This document shows positions 10,607 to 21,513 of a stretch of DNA of 64,000 bases, piece by piece. How positions within the stretch are numbered: the stretch's first letter is position 1; every line of letters begins with the position of its first letter. The notes below the pieces were generated by a model. That model had not been told where the DNA came from. It was given only the letters and a program-made list of their open reading frames with translations, and ran no database searches. A program made the translations under genes and the position numbers. The DNA comes from Agelas oroides (lineage: Eukaryota > Porifera > Demospongiae > Agelasida > Agelasidae): NCBI GenBank assembly GCA_949130485.1, contig OX422199.1, positions 3,954,402-4,018,401 of the forward strand, read 5' to 3'.

Positions 10607-12151
10607 TCACTTGCGAGCCGTTAGGGTGATGAGACAATCAGCTGGATAAATGCAGGGCAGGTAAGCCAGCTTGTCACTGTTTGGTGTGCGTTTTCGGACC
10701 CAGTTACACTTGGCAGAAAGTGCAGCTAGAAACACAGTGATGTGATTAATAGCATATTCCCTACCAACACATTTGTGGGGCCCAATTCCGAACACTAGAA
10801 AGTTTTCTGCAAACTCTAAATCTTCCTTTCGTTCAGGTCCCATGCGATCAGGATCAAACTTGTGTGGGCAGGAGAATCCCTGACGGCAGGCATCTCTAAT
10901 TGAAGGAATGACATAGGTTCCCTTTGGGATAACATAATTATCACACACACGAATGTCAGCCATTGCTTCCTCCATTATCATGGGTGCTGGGGGGTTGTAA
11001 CGTAAGATTTCCTTAACAACTTGACGAATATAAACCAACTCTTGAAGCATTTCATAAGTAAATGGCTTGCCATCAGGATTTACACGAGCTTGTTCTTGTT
11101 GAACTTTCTCCATGATGTCTGGATTATCAGCCATCAGGGCCAGTGTCTGAACAAGAGATGCGGTGGAGGCATCTTGAGAAGCAAACAGAAAATCCATTAT
11201 GACTGAAGCCATTTCTTCATCATCACAGTAGTAAGGTGGTGGAACACCCTTTTTGTCTGCATCCTCTACTTCTGCATTGACACGCTGGCACCAGAAATCC
11301 AGAAGACACTTTGGTTTGTTGCCTTCCTTCATTTTCTGCTTGGAATCCTTCACTGCCTGATTCAAGATCAGCAGGATACGCTTTCTAGCACGAATCCCTC
11401 TCCATAGTAAAGTTCCTGGTAAATTGATTGGAACTGCCAGAATTGCTGAGGTGATGCACAGGTAGTCATTGCAAAACTGCTTTTGATCATGAATGTATGG
11501 CCCGACAAACACCACCTGTGATGACAGCAAGTTTAGAGTCCTACAATGGTTACGCATTTCCATGTGTTCCTTGTTCATTGCAAGCCACTGGCTAACATGT
11601 TCTTGGATTATTCTCTCTTGAATAGAAATGTACATTCCAAGAGCTCTTCTAGTGAACAATGGAAGAAATGACTTACGTAACATTTTGAGCTCTTCCCCAG
11701 ACTTGAATGCAATGTTATTATCTCCAACCAGCTTCTTGCCGTTATAATGCATCCTGAGCTGAAACCCACTATTCCCGATATTGGAAAGGAAGAATTTTGA
11801 TATCTTCGAGTCGGTAGCAAAAAGCGTAAACTGTCCAACAATGTAGTTCCATGACATTCCTTTCGCAAAACTCCACTTTCGCTGCTGCTCCCAAAAACAA
11901 TACGGGTCCCTCACGAGTGGAAATATGCTCCCAATGAATGGAAAGAAGAAGTAGGGGCCTTTCAACGGACCTTTTTTCCACCATACCAACACACGCTCCA
12001 CGACTCCAAGAAAGAAGAGGAGGATGAACAAGTAGGTAGTGATCCGCCAGTAGACCGACAGCTCCGGTAACACCGCAGCAACACCATAACTAGCTTCGAG
12101 ATTTATAACGTTATCCACTAGCCTTGCTATGAAGAAACTTCGGCCAGTCAT
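10607..12151 (-). CDS. Cytochrome P450, probable sterol C-22 desaturase (CYP710/CYP61 type)
   Basis: Uninterrupted 514-codon ORF; ATG at 12151-12149 is chosen because the upstream open codons lack an ATG. A hydrophobic anchor (TTYLFILLFFLGVVERVLVW, residues about 37-56) fits an ER membrane P450. P450 signatures are all present: I-helix FLFASQDASTASL, K-helix EILR, a PERF-like FDPDRM block and the heme loop FGIGPHKCVGREYA with its cysteine near residue 461. The QDAST-type I-helix instead of the usual AGxDT is what I associate with sterol C-22 desaturases of fungi, plants and sponges. Closely related sterol P450s cannot be excluded without alignment. No introns, unlike its spliced neighbours. 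Nothing in the sequence indicates regulation. Confidence 0.85.
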   Translation of the reverse strand: MTGRSFFIARLVDNVINLEASYGVAAVLPELSVYWRITTYLFILLFFLGVVERVLVWWKKGPLKGPYFFFPFIGSIFPLVRDPYCFWEQQRKWSFAKGMSWNYIVGQFTLFATDSKISKFFLSNIGNSGFQLRMHYNGKKLVGDNNIAFKSGEELKMLRKSFLPLFTRRALGMYISIQERIIQEHVSQWLAMNKEHMEMRNHCRTLNLLSSQVVFVGPYIHDQKQFCNDYLCITSAILAVPINLPGTLLWRGIRARKRILLILNQAVKDSKQKMKEGNKPKCLLDFWCQRVNAEVEDADKKGVPPPYYCDDEEMASVIMDFLFASQDASTASLVQTLALMADNPDIMEKVQQEQARVNPDGKPFTYEMLQELVYIRQVVKEILRYNPPAPMIMEEAMADIRVCDNYVIPKGTYVIPSIRDACRQGFSCPHKFDPDRMGPERKEDLEFAENFLVFGIGPHKCVGREYAINHITVFLAALSAKCNWVRKRTPNSDKLAYLPCIYPADCLITLTARK

Positions 12152-12282
12152 CGTGTGCAAACTATTGGCCAACAAGCCACCTTTGAAAAACTAGCGGCAA
12201 GAGACAGGACTATTAGTGAACTTTGACCTTAAGTGCAAATTGCGCATCCTGAAACGCGCGCCGCGATCAAGGTACTTTTTGG

Positions 12283-12602
12283 TAGTCTCGTCCCCAGACC
12301 CCACCCTCTCCCGAGGAGAAACGGTCTGGTGAACCAAGTCGAATTTCTTGGGCTAGCGCACACTTTTGCAACATTGTAACCTAGCAACGATCAAAACATT
12401 TTGCGGCCAACCCGCTCAAAAAAGGTACGGATACTCGAATGGAGATTAACAAATTTTACTGTTGTAAGGGAAGTGCTACGTAATAATTACCGATCTCGCG
12501 ATCTCATTGGTCATTACCCGTTTTGGGTAATAAGCCCAAGAAATTCGACTTCCACCAGACCGTTTCTCGCCGGGAGGCGCGCGCGGGAGGGGCACGAGAC
12601 TA
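12283..12602. mobile_element. TAGTCTCG-family MITE, 320 bp, upstream of the P450
   Basis: Inverted arms of about 70 bp start TAGTCTCGTCCCCAGACC and include AAGTCGAATTTCTTGGGC. Flanks ACTTTTTGG (12274-12282) and CTTTTTTGG (12603-12611) look like a diverged 9-bp target duplication. It lies about 130 bp from the P450 start codon, in the putative promoter. Confidence 0.75.
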
Positions 12603-13149
12603 CTTTTTTGGTTCGCAATGCGACTGGGTTCGTATAAATGTGAAATCATTCACTGACTGGTAAAGACTTCCATATTCAAATATTAAGAAGTATCATGGCT
12701 TAGTGCAGCAACACTGACTTTTATATCGTCAAGGATCATAACATGCTTGTAAACGAAAATTGTTGATAAGGTCACACAAGCAAAAGGAAGTTCAGCCTGC
12801 TGAGCACATTCTAATACACACTCTTGTACTTCAGAGTGAGCAATATTCTTCTGTTGCTCCAACACAGCTGCACATTTGTGCATGTACAAGGGCCTGCTGA
12901 AATGGTCATAGCTACCAGAAATGTATGGGCATCCCACTGGTTTCCTGATACCTTAGCCTGAGTAGCCTCTCTCCCAGCTGCTTGTTTCCCAGCTCTTGTG
13001 CACAAGAGCTGGGGAAAAAGGCTATAGTACCTGGTATATACCCTTGATGGTGGTATAGCTGAGAACAGGAATATTGTTCAGCAAGAATCAGAGCTCTCGA
13101 TTACGAGGAGTGGGGTAGGTCTACACTACAGTGCATGGATTAAGTGTAG
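12603..13149. other. Intergenic, no gene seen
   Basis: A short foldback lies near 12955-13025 (CCCAGCTCTTGTGC / GCACAAGAGCTGGG), another degenerate relative of the TAGCCTCG MITEs. Nothing else is recognisable. Confidence 0.4.
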
Positions 13150-13386
13150 TATAAGAAATCGGTCTGGAGCAGCACGTTGTTGTAGATGGTGCAACCTCTA
13201 ATGTCAGTCCAGTATTGTCCAGGGTACCACAAGGATCAGTTTTAGGTCAGTTGTTATTCCTTGTGTACATCAACTGTGTGTCCTTGGTGCCACTATCTGA
13301 GGGATCAAGGATATCAATGTATGCAAATGACATTAATTCTTCTTAGCAAGCCAATCAACCATCCTGACAACTATGATGATCTGCAG

Positions 13387-13458
13387 AGAGATATAGATGC
13401 AATCCAGGAATGCATTAGCAAATTTGCTAATGCATTCCTGGATTGCATCTATATCTCT
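13387..13458. repeat. Perfect 72-bp palindrome inside the LINE fragment
   Basis: Thirty-six bases (13387-13422, starting AGAGATATAGATGCAATC) are followed with no spacer by their exact reverse complement (13423-13458); the centre is AAA/TTT. Confidence 0.95.
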
Positions 13459-13487
13459 AAGTGTCAAATGACGTCATTTGACACTTA
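13458..13487. repeat. Perfect 30-bp palindrome abutting the first
   Basis: TAAGTGTCAAATGAC is followed directly by its reverse complement, centred on the CG of GACGTC. It shares base 13458 with the larger palindrome. Confidence 0.95.
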
Positions 13488-13690
13488 ACCCTCAAAATGC
13501 AAATACCTAATTGCATCTAGAAGGAGGCAACCCATCTACCACCTACTAGATTATTCACTGGCAGGGATGTTCTGGAACAGGTTGACAGCTACCTTTACCT
13601 GGGTGTTCTAGTGACATCAAAGTTATCCTGGGCAGACCATATCAATCACATATGCAGCAAAGCCAGGAAAAATGTTATACAGGCAGTTTT

Positions 13691-14778
13691 ACACCTGGGC
13701 AGTGGCGTAGCCAAACCCGGGCCCACCCGAGTCCACTCGGCCCCACTCGGGCCCACCCGGGCGTCAGCGTCCGGAAAACATCATACTTTCGTAGCATAGC
13801 TATTTGCAATGATGCAATTTCCTACGCTCTCTTAATTAACCTCACTGTTCGCATGTTACTTGTACTGCGCGCACGTATGCCGAACTCACTTCTTGATCAC
13901 AACGTCGCAAGTTTTTAATATCATTAACGGCATTTTATATTTTCCCACCGGTTACCTAGTTTCCCCTATTCCAGTAGTCATGGCATTCTTAATTATATTA
14001 GACCATTTGCTCGTACTAATTAATTGTATTCATCATTTGTCCCATCTGTTATCTCTTTGTGGAATAACTTACCAGACAGTGTTAAAACTTCTTCTATCTC
14101 TGGCTCACATACCACATTAGCAAGTACTGCTATTTATGTACCCACTGTCCTTTTTTGCGACATAAATTTCATTATAGAAAAAAATAATAAATAAATAAAC
14201 AGAGCCAAAATGTATGAGTAACAAAAACTTTCTGGTGTAGCCATTCATAGAAAAAAAAACTGCAATCTTCTGTATACCTAGTGGCCTAGCCAAGCTCGGG
14301 CACACTGGGGCACGTGCCCCAGCAACCGGAGGCCGTGCCCCACCAGATGCTACAATTCCTGATGCTAGTGAAACTGATGCAACAGTTCTCCTACGTACTT
14401 TGCAAAAAGAAACAAATGATAATGTAGTTCACATTAAAATAAGAGGCTACGTGTTCTTGGAGCAATGGTGACTCAGTGCTACAACAGTGAAAGTCTTCTA
14501 GCAGCTGAAAAACTCCTGAATTCTGCAAAGTGTGCAATAAAGGCAATAAATAGGACAGCAACCATCAGCTTTGTACAAGCACAGCCACATGAACCTAGCA
14601 ATAAACACATCATTCATTCAACAAAGAAAAGGAGAAGAAAAGCACTTGTTAGAATAGCAATGCCAACACAGGAAGAGAAGAAAGAGATTCATTAAGCACT
14701 GCTTCAGCGAACTCTTCCATAAAAGGGAAGATAAGAGATGGCAGGTGAATTAAAAGTGAGTTCAACATAACATCTACA
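13691..14778. other. hAT-like debris and unclassified DNA
   Basis: CAGTGGCGTAGCCAAACCCG at 13697 resembles hAT TIRs; a related GTGGCCTAGCCAAGCTCGGG occurs near 14280 and GGGGCATAACTAGC near 33984. No matching opposite end or target duplication was found, so borders are not given. No gene is supported. Confidence 0.35.
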
Positions 14779-15545
14779 CAGTAGACCCTCACTAATCTAA
14801 ATACACTGTAAAAAAGTTTAGGTGACTTCAACCATATTTTGATCACCTCAGTTGCATTCCTTTGTGTGGGTGACACGTAAAGTTGTGCTTACATGCAGTT
14901 TGAACCAGAGTGTAGTTGAGAAGCTTCCCTCCTTTGTTATCTCCTTTCAGGAAGCCGATATACATAAATCACCTTTTATGCATGGTGAGGTTTCTGGTTT
15001 CTTTGATCTTAATCATCTTATACATTTGCTCTTAAATTAGTTGCATGGTTGCGGTAGAAATTCCAGGAATGTACTAGGTTTTCTTAAAAGTTCATTGAGA
15101 AGCTTCTTCTTTAGTTAGATTAGCTAATCTCTGTTTTCAGAAGACTTATTTGGCTACATTCATGTAAAGAAGAAGCTTCTCAATGAACTTTCAAGAAAAC
15201 CTCTTTGGTAGCATTCCTTTGTCACACTGATGCAACTGAGACAACCTAAAATGTGGTTGAAGTAACCGAAGTGTTTTTGGCAGTGGCCTTCAACACTGAG
15301 TTGTGGTGTTTGATTAACTGACAGTTTCATAATTGATTGCTCGACAACTAGGCAATGATGAGTGTAGACTTCCAATGTAGTCGAGTTACCTCTAACTTCT
15401 AATCAACGGTTGGTGTACTCTCTTTTTACAACTCAAGCAATGCCATATTGATCAAAATCACAGCAAAGTTGCTATACCATATTATATGTACAAGTGCAAT
15501 TGAAAATAGGAGCTACTTTCCATTCGGATTAGCGAGGGTCTACTG
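14779..15545. mobile_element. pogo/Tigger-like MITE, 767 bp
   Basis: TIRs CAGTAGACCCTCACTAATC (14779-14797) and its near complement ending GAGGGTCTACTG (15545) match the general form of pogo/Tigger ends, which insert at TA. The right flank is TA; the left is CA. Inside, a foldback pairs about 15075-15116 with 15164-15207 (TTCATTGAGAAGCTTCTTCT), and a wider inverted pair joins about 14820-14865 with 15220-15275. No transposase remains. Confidence 0.7.
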
Positions 15546-15682
15546 TACTGACACTGCACAACAATTTACTGTTGTACATTTTCTGTATAGGAATGCTGCT
15601 TTGGTTTTGCAATGAGGAGGTTGTTGACAGTGAAGTAGATTGGACAAAACTACATGGATGCCCTGAGTACAATGCGAGTGCT

Positions 15683-16245
15683 CCCCCCTCTCTTCCCACC
15701 TCCTCTCTCTCCCTCCACCACTGCTTGGTCTTCTGCTCCTCTCCCCTTTATTTTTGTTCCTCTTCTCCCTCCATCCTTCTCTTTCATTTCTTCCTTCTCT
15801 CGCTCCCTCTCTCCCTCTTCCCCAAGGTTAAATTGGACACACCTCTCACCCTTCACTTCCCCACTCCCCCTGACTTCCTCTCCCTCCTCCCCACTCCTCT
15901 TCACTTCCTCTCCCTCCTCCCCACTCCTTTTCACTTCCTCTCCCTCGTTCCCGTCTCCACACTCCCTCCTCCCCCTCTCCTCACTCCCTCCCCCCCACTC
16001 CTTTTCACTTCCTCTCCCTCCTTCCCCTCTCCTCACTCCCTCCTCCCCAATTCCCGTTCACTTCCTCTCCCTCCTTCCCCTCTCCTCACTCCCTCCTCCC
16101 CACTCCTTTTCACTTCCTCTCCCTCCTTCCCCTCTCCTCACTCCCTCCTCCCCAATTCCCGTTCACTTCCTCTCCCTCCTTCCCCTCTCCTCACTCCCTC
16201 CTCCCCACTCCTTTTCACTTCCTCTCCCTCCTTCCCTGCTACCGA
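15683..16245. repeat. CT-rich minisatellite
   Basis: About 560 bp of almost pure pyrimidine. A longer unit of roughly 110 bp (CTTTTCACTTCCTCTCCC through CCAATTCCCGTTCACTTCC) repeats towards the right. ORFs here are composition artefacts. It immediately precedes the first recognisable KANSL2-like exon and could act as its long pyrimidine tract. Confidence 0.85.
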
Positions 16246-16253
16246 AAGAGATC

Positions 16254-17024
16254 AGGAGAAGAGGGTCTTCTAGAAAGAAAGCAAAAGCAGCGAAGAATTG
16301 AAGCCAGCATTGAACTCTTTTCCAGGAGGGAGTCACACGAGTCCCACAAGGCCCACTACCAACATCTCCTCAATCTTCACCAGCAGTATAGCACCATGCT
16401 GCAGCCGCTGTGTGTCAACAATGGCTGTGAAAACAAGTACTTACCTTTTGCCAGCCAATGTGCCAGACGTATCCTTTGAGTTGACATGCCAGGTATTGAA
16501 ACTTAGGCTGGTTATGAGTTGCTCCAGTATGGAGCACACATACACGTTCCCTGACTCTCGTGTGTGGGCGGTGAGCCAGAGCATGGGAATGAGGCTAACA
16601 TACACAAAGCATTTTCCTTGCCCAAATGCACAATAGAGTTATAATGTTCATAACTACCACACATGTTCCCTCCTCCTCTTCCTTGACTCTCAACCAGACA
16701 TTTGTGACGACCCAAAACAGTTGCTGTACGTCAGGTGCTCATACGTCTACCAATCAGGAACACAGTGTTCCAACCCTGTCCCCCACTATTGGGAGCCAAT
16801 GCTGTGTGGTGGACATTGTGACAACGTGTCCCCTCCAGGCTTCTCTAGTACTGACAATGATGGTAGTACAGCTAGGGGGGAAGGAGGAGCTAGGGAGAGA
16901 CAGCCTGACAGAAGCAAGGACGAAGATAGCTTGTTGTCAGCTGAAGGAAGGATGGAAGCAACTGATAAGAGGAGACCCAAGATGAAAGTTTGTGCACGAG
17001 TTGACCTTCTATATCATAATGATG
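16254..17024 (+). CDS. KANSL2/INO80D-type zf-C3Hc3H protein, two exons (partial)
   Basis: Exon a ends at 16468 (donor AGAC/GTATCC; its start near 16254 is uncertain) and encodes an Arg/Gln-rich helix, then PLCVNNGCENKYLPFASQCA. Exon b (16698-17024) continues in phase 1 to give the motif CARRHICDDPKQLLYVRCSY and CSNPVPHYWEPMLCGGHC. The spaced Cys/His pattern (C-x4-C, C-x3-HI, C, C, C-x2-H) is the C3Hc3H zinc-binding module of KANSL2 (NSL histone acetyltransferase complex) and INO80D (INO80 remodeller); the two cannot be separated here. The exon junction recreates the conserved HI, which supports the splice model. Upstream exons, including the other C3Hc3H copy, were not found. Confidence 0.6.
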
Positions 17025-17040
17025 GTATGTGGTGCCAACT

Positions 17041-17153
17041 TAGCCTTGCCCCCAGGCCATTCCCGCCTCCAGTTTTTGTGTGCACTTGCAGTATGCAAAA
17101 CGTTTTGCATCCGATTGAAAACTGGAGGCAGGAATGGCCTGGGGATGAGGCTA
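17041..17153. mobile_element. TAGCCTCG-family MITE, 113 bp
   Basis: Ends TAGCCTTGCCCCCAGGCC and GGCCTGGGGATGAGGCTA with an internal hairpin (CGCCTCCAGTTTT / AAAACTGGAGGC). Flanking 9-bp copies GTGCCAACT (17032-17040) and GTACCAACT (17154-17162) differ at one base. It lies just 3' of the KANSL2-like donor at 17024. Confidence 0.85.
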
Positions 17154-17351
17154 GTACCAACTTAGGCCTGGGAACGAGGCAAAAACAAAACTAGGCTGAG
17201 TCAATGGTCCGTTTCCATTATGCCAATGAATACCTGAGGTGGAAGTCCTATTTTGTGGGCTTGCTTCATGAATTCGCTAAGCGGTTTAGTGCGCATGGCC
17301 ACGGCGTTTGGCGGGAGTATGCAAAGTGGGATTCAACGTCTCTCACTGCAG

Positions 17352-18114
17352 GTGCACCAGGAGAGGTGGAGGAGGCCACACATAAGTTTCAGGTACTTAC
17401 TTTTTACTTGGTGCTTACTTCATGTGTGTGTGTGTGTGTAGGGGAGGGGGGGGGGGGGGGGCAGACCTACTGCAAAGGGTTTGTCACAAGTCTTGTATGC
17501 CATCAGCTGAATTCAATCTGAGATTTCGAAATCCACATGTAAAATTGGTCTCGTGGAGCCAGACTCTCACACCGTTTTTCGTGGGAGAGTCTGGCTCCGT
17601 GAGACTAATGTAAAATTGGCATGAAATCTTGTATGCCAAGATGTACCATGACAGACCCCTACTGGATGAACCGCAAAATGGGGCTGCATAGATCTCAAGA
17701 GTGATTACATTGAGGTATGGATGTTAGTCCCACAAATTGAACCTGTGAACAGACCCTCTTTCTTCTGGATAATCTGGGAGTGAGGGTACATTGTATGTGA
17801 GAAGGCAGCTCACATCTTCTTCATACGTTGTGCTCTAATGCAGCTACCTCAGCCTGACTCACTTCTTAGCTAGTTCCCCTTCATCTCATCCTGTTGCGTT
17901 CTGTTCTCCTTTATAAACCCAAGAGTTCTTTTGTACTCACACACATGCACACACAAACACACACACACGCACACACACACACACACGTACACACACACAC
18001 ACACACACCACACACACACAGGTGTTGGGTAAGCTGTACAGCATCCTGAGTGACAACAAGAAGAGAGCTGTTTATGACACCGTAGACAAGGAGGACTCCT
18101 CCATCTTCAACCAG
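17352..18114 (+). CDS. DNAJC9-like J-domain exons (C-terminal half of J domain)
   Basis: Exon 17352-17392 encodes APGEVEEATHKFQ. Exon 18022-18114 encodes VLGKLYSILSDNKKRAVYD and ends FNQ before the donor GTGGGT. Both keep phase and match helices III-IV of the DNAJC9 J domain (human: ...[25 protein letters not shown]). DNAJC9 is a nuclear Hsp70 co-chaperone linked to histone handling. Helices I-II with the HPD motif were not found between 17025 and 17351, and the exon after QDRDW is also missing. The second exon's acceptor is formed by an (AC)n tract. Confidence 0.6.
17546..17607. mobile_element. TAGTCTCG-family MITE, 62 bp
   Basis: A near-perfect foldback (GTCTCGTGGAGCCAGACTCT / AGAGTCTGGCTCCGTGAGAC) flanked by the exact 9-bp repeat ATGTAAAAT (17537-17545, 17608-17616). 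The left end reads TGG instead of TAG. It lies in the DNAJC9-like intron. Confidence 0.85.
17936..18021. repeat. (AC)n microsatellite forming a 3' splice site
   Basis: An interrupted (AC)n run ends ACACAG directly at the start of the exon at 18022. Confidence 0.9.
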
Positions 18115-18956
18115 GTGGGTGTGTGTAGAGTTTGAGTAAGAACATAGCTGTCAGTGTTCTCACCACGGCTATACCAAAGAGCACTGCCCTTCGGGTCTGC
18201 CTCAAAACCAGCAAATTGAATCTTGAAGAACTTAACCCTTTAACTACGAATGACGACTATAGTCGTCATCGAAATTTGGCCGCATGTTATCAGTTGGCGC
18301 AATCCATTTTGAAGATAGGTTCTGCGCTAGCAGAAAGGGTGGGACAGGGAGAGGTGGGTGGGTGCACCACTCTCGGTGACATTGCATGGTGGCTGTTGCA
18401 GCTGGCTATAGAAAAGGCCCGGTCAGCGCTGGATGGCCCATTCTTCTGCTTTTTGTACTAACGGGCGCAGAGAACGGTCCTTTCACCTTGTAGGGACTCT
18501 ATTTCTGGCTTTTTAGGCAGCTTTGCAGTCTGGAGGAGCGTTCTCTGGTCGGAGGGCCCTGACTATTGAACGCTAGGTAATGAGTGGGTCATGAACCTGG
18601 AAAGAACTTCTGAAGGAAGCTGTAGATCAAGGTTCTCGGGCTAACTCCTGGCAGAAGTGGAAATATATACAAGTGAAAGAAGGTGGGACTAGTATACACA
18701 AGACCTTTAGGGAAATTAATTTAGTAATTAAAGGGGTTAACTAAATTGCTTTGACAATTATTGTGTGCCCTATGAGGGGTGTGGTCGTGAATCCCCCTAT
18801 GGCCTGTAACCCTAGTGAGAAGATTGATGGGTATGGTGTATGTAAGGTTATTTGTCTACCAGAAAATAGTGTAGGGGAAGAGTCATAGCCACACATTGTG
18901 GTTTATGAAATTTATTAGATTTTGTTGTCAGATATACAACATGCACATTGGAGGAA

Positions 18957-18959
<3 letters not shown>

Positions 18960-19025
<66 letters not shown>
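18960..19025. repeat. (GT)n microsatellite
   Basis: Uninterrupted dinucleotide run of about 33 units. Confidence 0.95.
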
Positions 19026-19028
<3 letters not shown>

Positions 19029-20139
19029 TAATTTCCTCATGCAATCATTAACCTTAAGGTAGAAGTCTTCAAAACAATACATTACAACAATTAATTACAA
19101 GGAAGATGGTTTGTAATCATTACTTATTTAGAACTAATTGCAAACAAAACAAGCTGCTTGGTAAATTAATATGCACAATTTCAACTGTAATCATTACTTA
19201 CTAAATGGTGTAATTGCAATTAAAGGATAGTAGACAACCTAGTCAAAGCAAGGCAGAATTCACGTTCACATGTATAGAGTCTCTGAATTTCTCGGAAGCC
19301 TTGTTTTCAGACCACCAACTGCTTCTTCAGTGGTCTTGGAACAACATGACACATGTTGCATGACCTTTGTCACACTGGTGTGTGTGTGTTTGAGCAATAA
19401 GAGAAATAAAAATCCAAAATAAAAATTAAGGGTCCGGTAGGGTACTCGTCCGTCCTCCCACAGGTGTGTCAGACCTAAAATATTTTGATAGCATCTGAAT
19501 ATTCCCCTCACATTGGTATATGATCCGTTCTCCATATGTGCATTGCCATACAATAGTCTAACTATAATATTTACCTCTGATGGTATATTTACCTACACAC
19601 AGTACATGTTGTTAGTTTGCTTGAACTGCTGGTCATCAGGGGAGTTCCTTTTCTGATCCTCGTAAGACCACGGGTTTCGGTCCCTTTAAACTCCCGACCC
19701 GTAGCCCACTACAGAAAGGGCGGGACCACTCCCCGCCTAAAGCTTTCTTAGAGGAGTCCAGCACTTGGTTAAATTTCCTGGCATCTTTAACTATATTTAG
19801 TGTACCTGATGTTGACCATGATGACACACAACTTTTTCTTTCTCTAGTTCCGTTGAGCTAACTTTGACTAGTTTAGCCTGTGGCAGTTTGGCAGGTTCTT
19901 TTCAAACAGCAATTATAGTTTATTGATCCATATACAGAGGTTTACTGTCTCTTGATTACATCACTTCCTCAGTTTGTTGTTAGTAAACACCATAGGTTGT
20001 TGTTTACTGTGATAGGCGTCTAGACTTACTACACTACCAACTACAACAAAATTACACCCACAACTAGGCTTCTAGTCAGCTGCTTTTACTTACCTTTATA
20101 GAGTAGGGTGTGTGTACGTGTGTGTGTGTGTGTGTGTGT

Positions 20140-20687
<548 letters not shown>

Positions 20688-21120
20688 CTAGGCAGACAGC
20701 CTGGGAATGAGGCTAGGGGACATTGTCAGGCTCTCTCCCGGATGTTTTGCATATGAGAAACCTTTGTAATAATTATAGGCTAAGTACACCCAAAACATTT
20801 CAGCATTACGGTATGTAAGAACCCTGAGCTATTTTCATTGGTTGATTCTGAGCCTTATAGCAGAACATAGTTGGAGTTGTAGTGCAAACTTGTTGCATAA
20901 TTATATCTTAGACCAAACTTTAATGTCAAAATACACAATATTTCAACCAATGTGGTCTTGTGTCAGGTGAATAATCAGTAGTCCAGAACTAAGCGTAATA
21001 TCTCTTCGTCTTTAAGCTCCGAGAATTTGCCTTCTATTGTCCAGTTGTTGTAGGTCTCTCTCCACCCTCCTTCAGTAGCACATGTTTGGTATTCTTCAAG
21101 ATTGGTCATTGTTCCTTCAG

Positions 21121-21360
21121 GTGTTGTGTGCAACTGTTGAAGATGAGCCTCGATTCAGGGATCTGATTGGTCAGTGGATAGCGGAGGGGTCAGTGCCCGA
21201 GTTCCCAGTGTTTGTGGGTGAGAGTGAGAAGAAGAGGCAGAGTTGGAAGAGGAGGTACAAGGAGGAAGCAAAGGAGGAGGCAAAGGAGGAGGCAAAGGAG
21301 GCAGAGAAAGTGTCACTTGCTTTGTGTTTTATACTGTGTTGTGATCCTCCTTGTATTTGA
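21121..21360 (+). CDS. DNAJC9-like C-terminal exon
   Basis: After the acceptor TTCCTTCAG the exon reads VLCATVEDEPRFRDLIGQWI, then VPEFPVFVGESEKKRQSWKR and an acidic/Lys repeat (KEEAKEEAKEEAKEAEK). This matches the human DNAJC9 segment [20 protein letters not shown] through EEAKEAE. The (K)EEA repeat is longer than in human. A stop follows at 21358-21360 after a non-conserved tail, so either this is a shortened C-terminus or a further donor was missed. It is convergent with the ROC-COR gene ending at 21514. Confidence 0.55.
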   Translation: MLCATVEDEPRFRDLIGQWIAEGSVPEFPVFVGESEKKRQSWKRRYKEEAKEEAKEEAKEAEKVSLALCFILCCDPPCI

Positions 21361-21513
21361 AAAAGAATTCTCACTGCGCATGCGCCTGCATACACTTGTG
21401 CTAAATTATAGTAAATATTTTGAAACTGCACTTGAGGACTCACTGTACAATTGCACAGATATGATGTCTCTTCACTGCTCCAGTTCATCTAGCTCTTTGT
21501 TGCCTGACTATGT

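Larger units (their letters stand above)
13150..13690 (+). pseudogene. LINE reverse transcriptase fragment
   Basis: In broken frames the segment reads VPQGSVLGQLLFLVYIN, then MYANDI (the decayed YxDD-type motif), DDLQRDIDAIQECISKF, KCKYLIASRRRQP and LGVLVTSKLSWADHINHICS. These are RT palm and thumb motifs of a CR1-like LINE different from the one at 1-3257. Frame changes and stops are frequent. Two perfect palindromes interrupt it at 13387-13487, and a hAT-like end abuts it at about 13697. Confidence 0.75.

Noticed and set aside
15572..16301. Two overlapping Pro/Ser/Leu-rich ORFs over 200 codons
   Set aside because: The region is a pyrimidine-only minisatellite; openness follows from composition, and frames overlap on both strands.
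17204..17521. ORF reading MVRFHYANEYLRWKSYFVGL as the missing J-domain start
   Set aside because: It lacks an HPD motif and J-domain helices, and runs through the DNAJC9-like exon's acceptor in the wrong frame.
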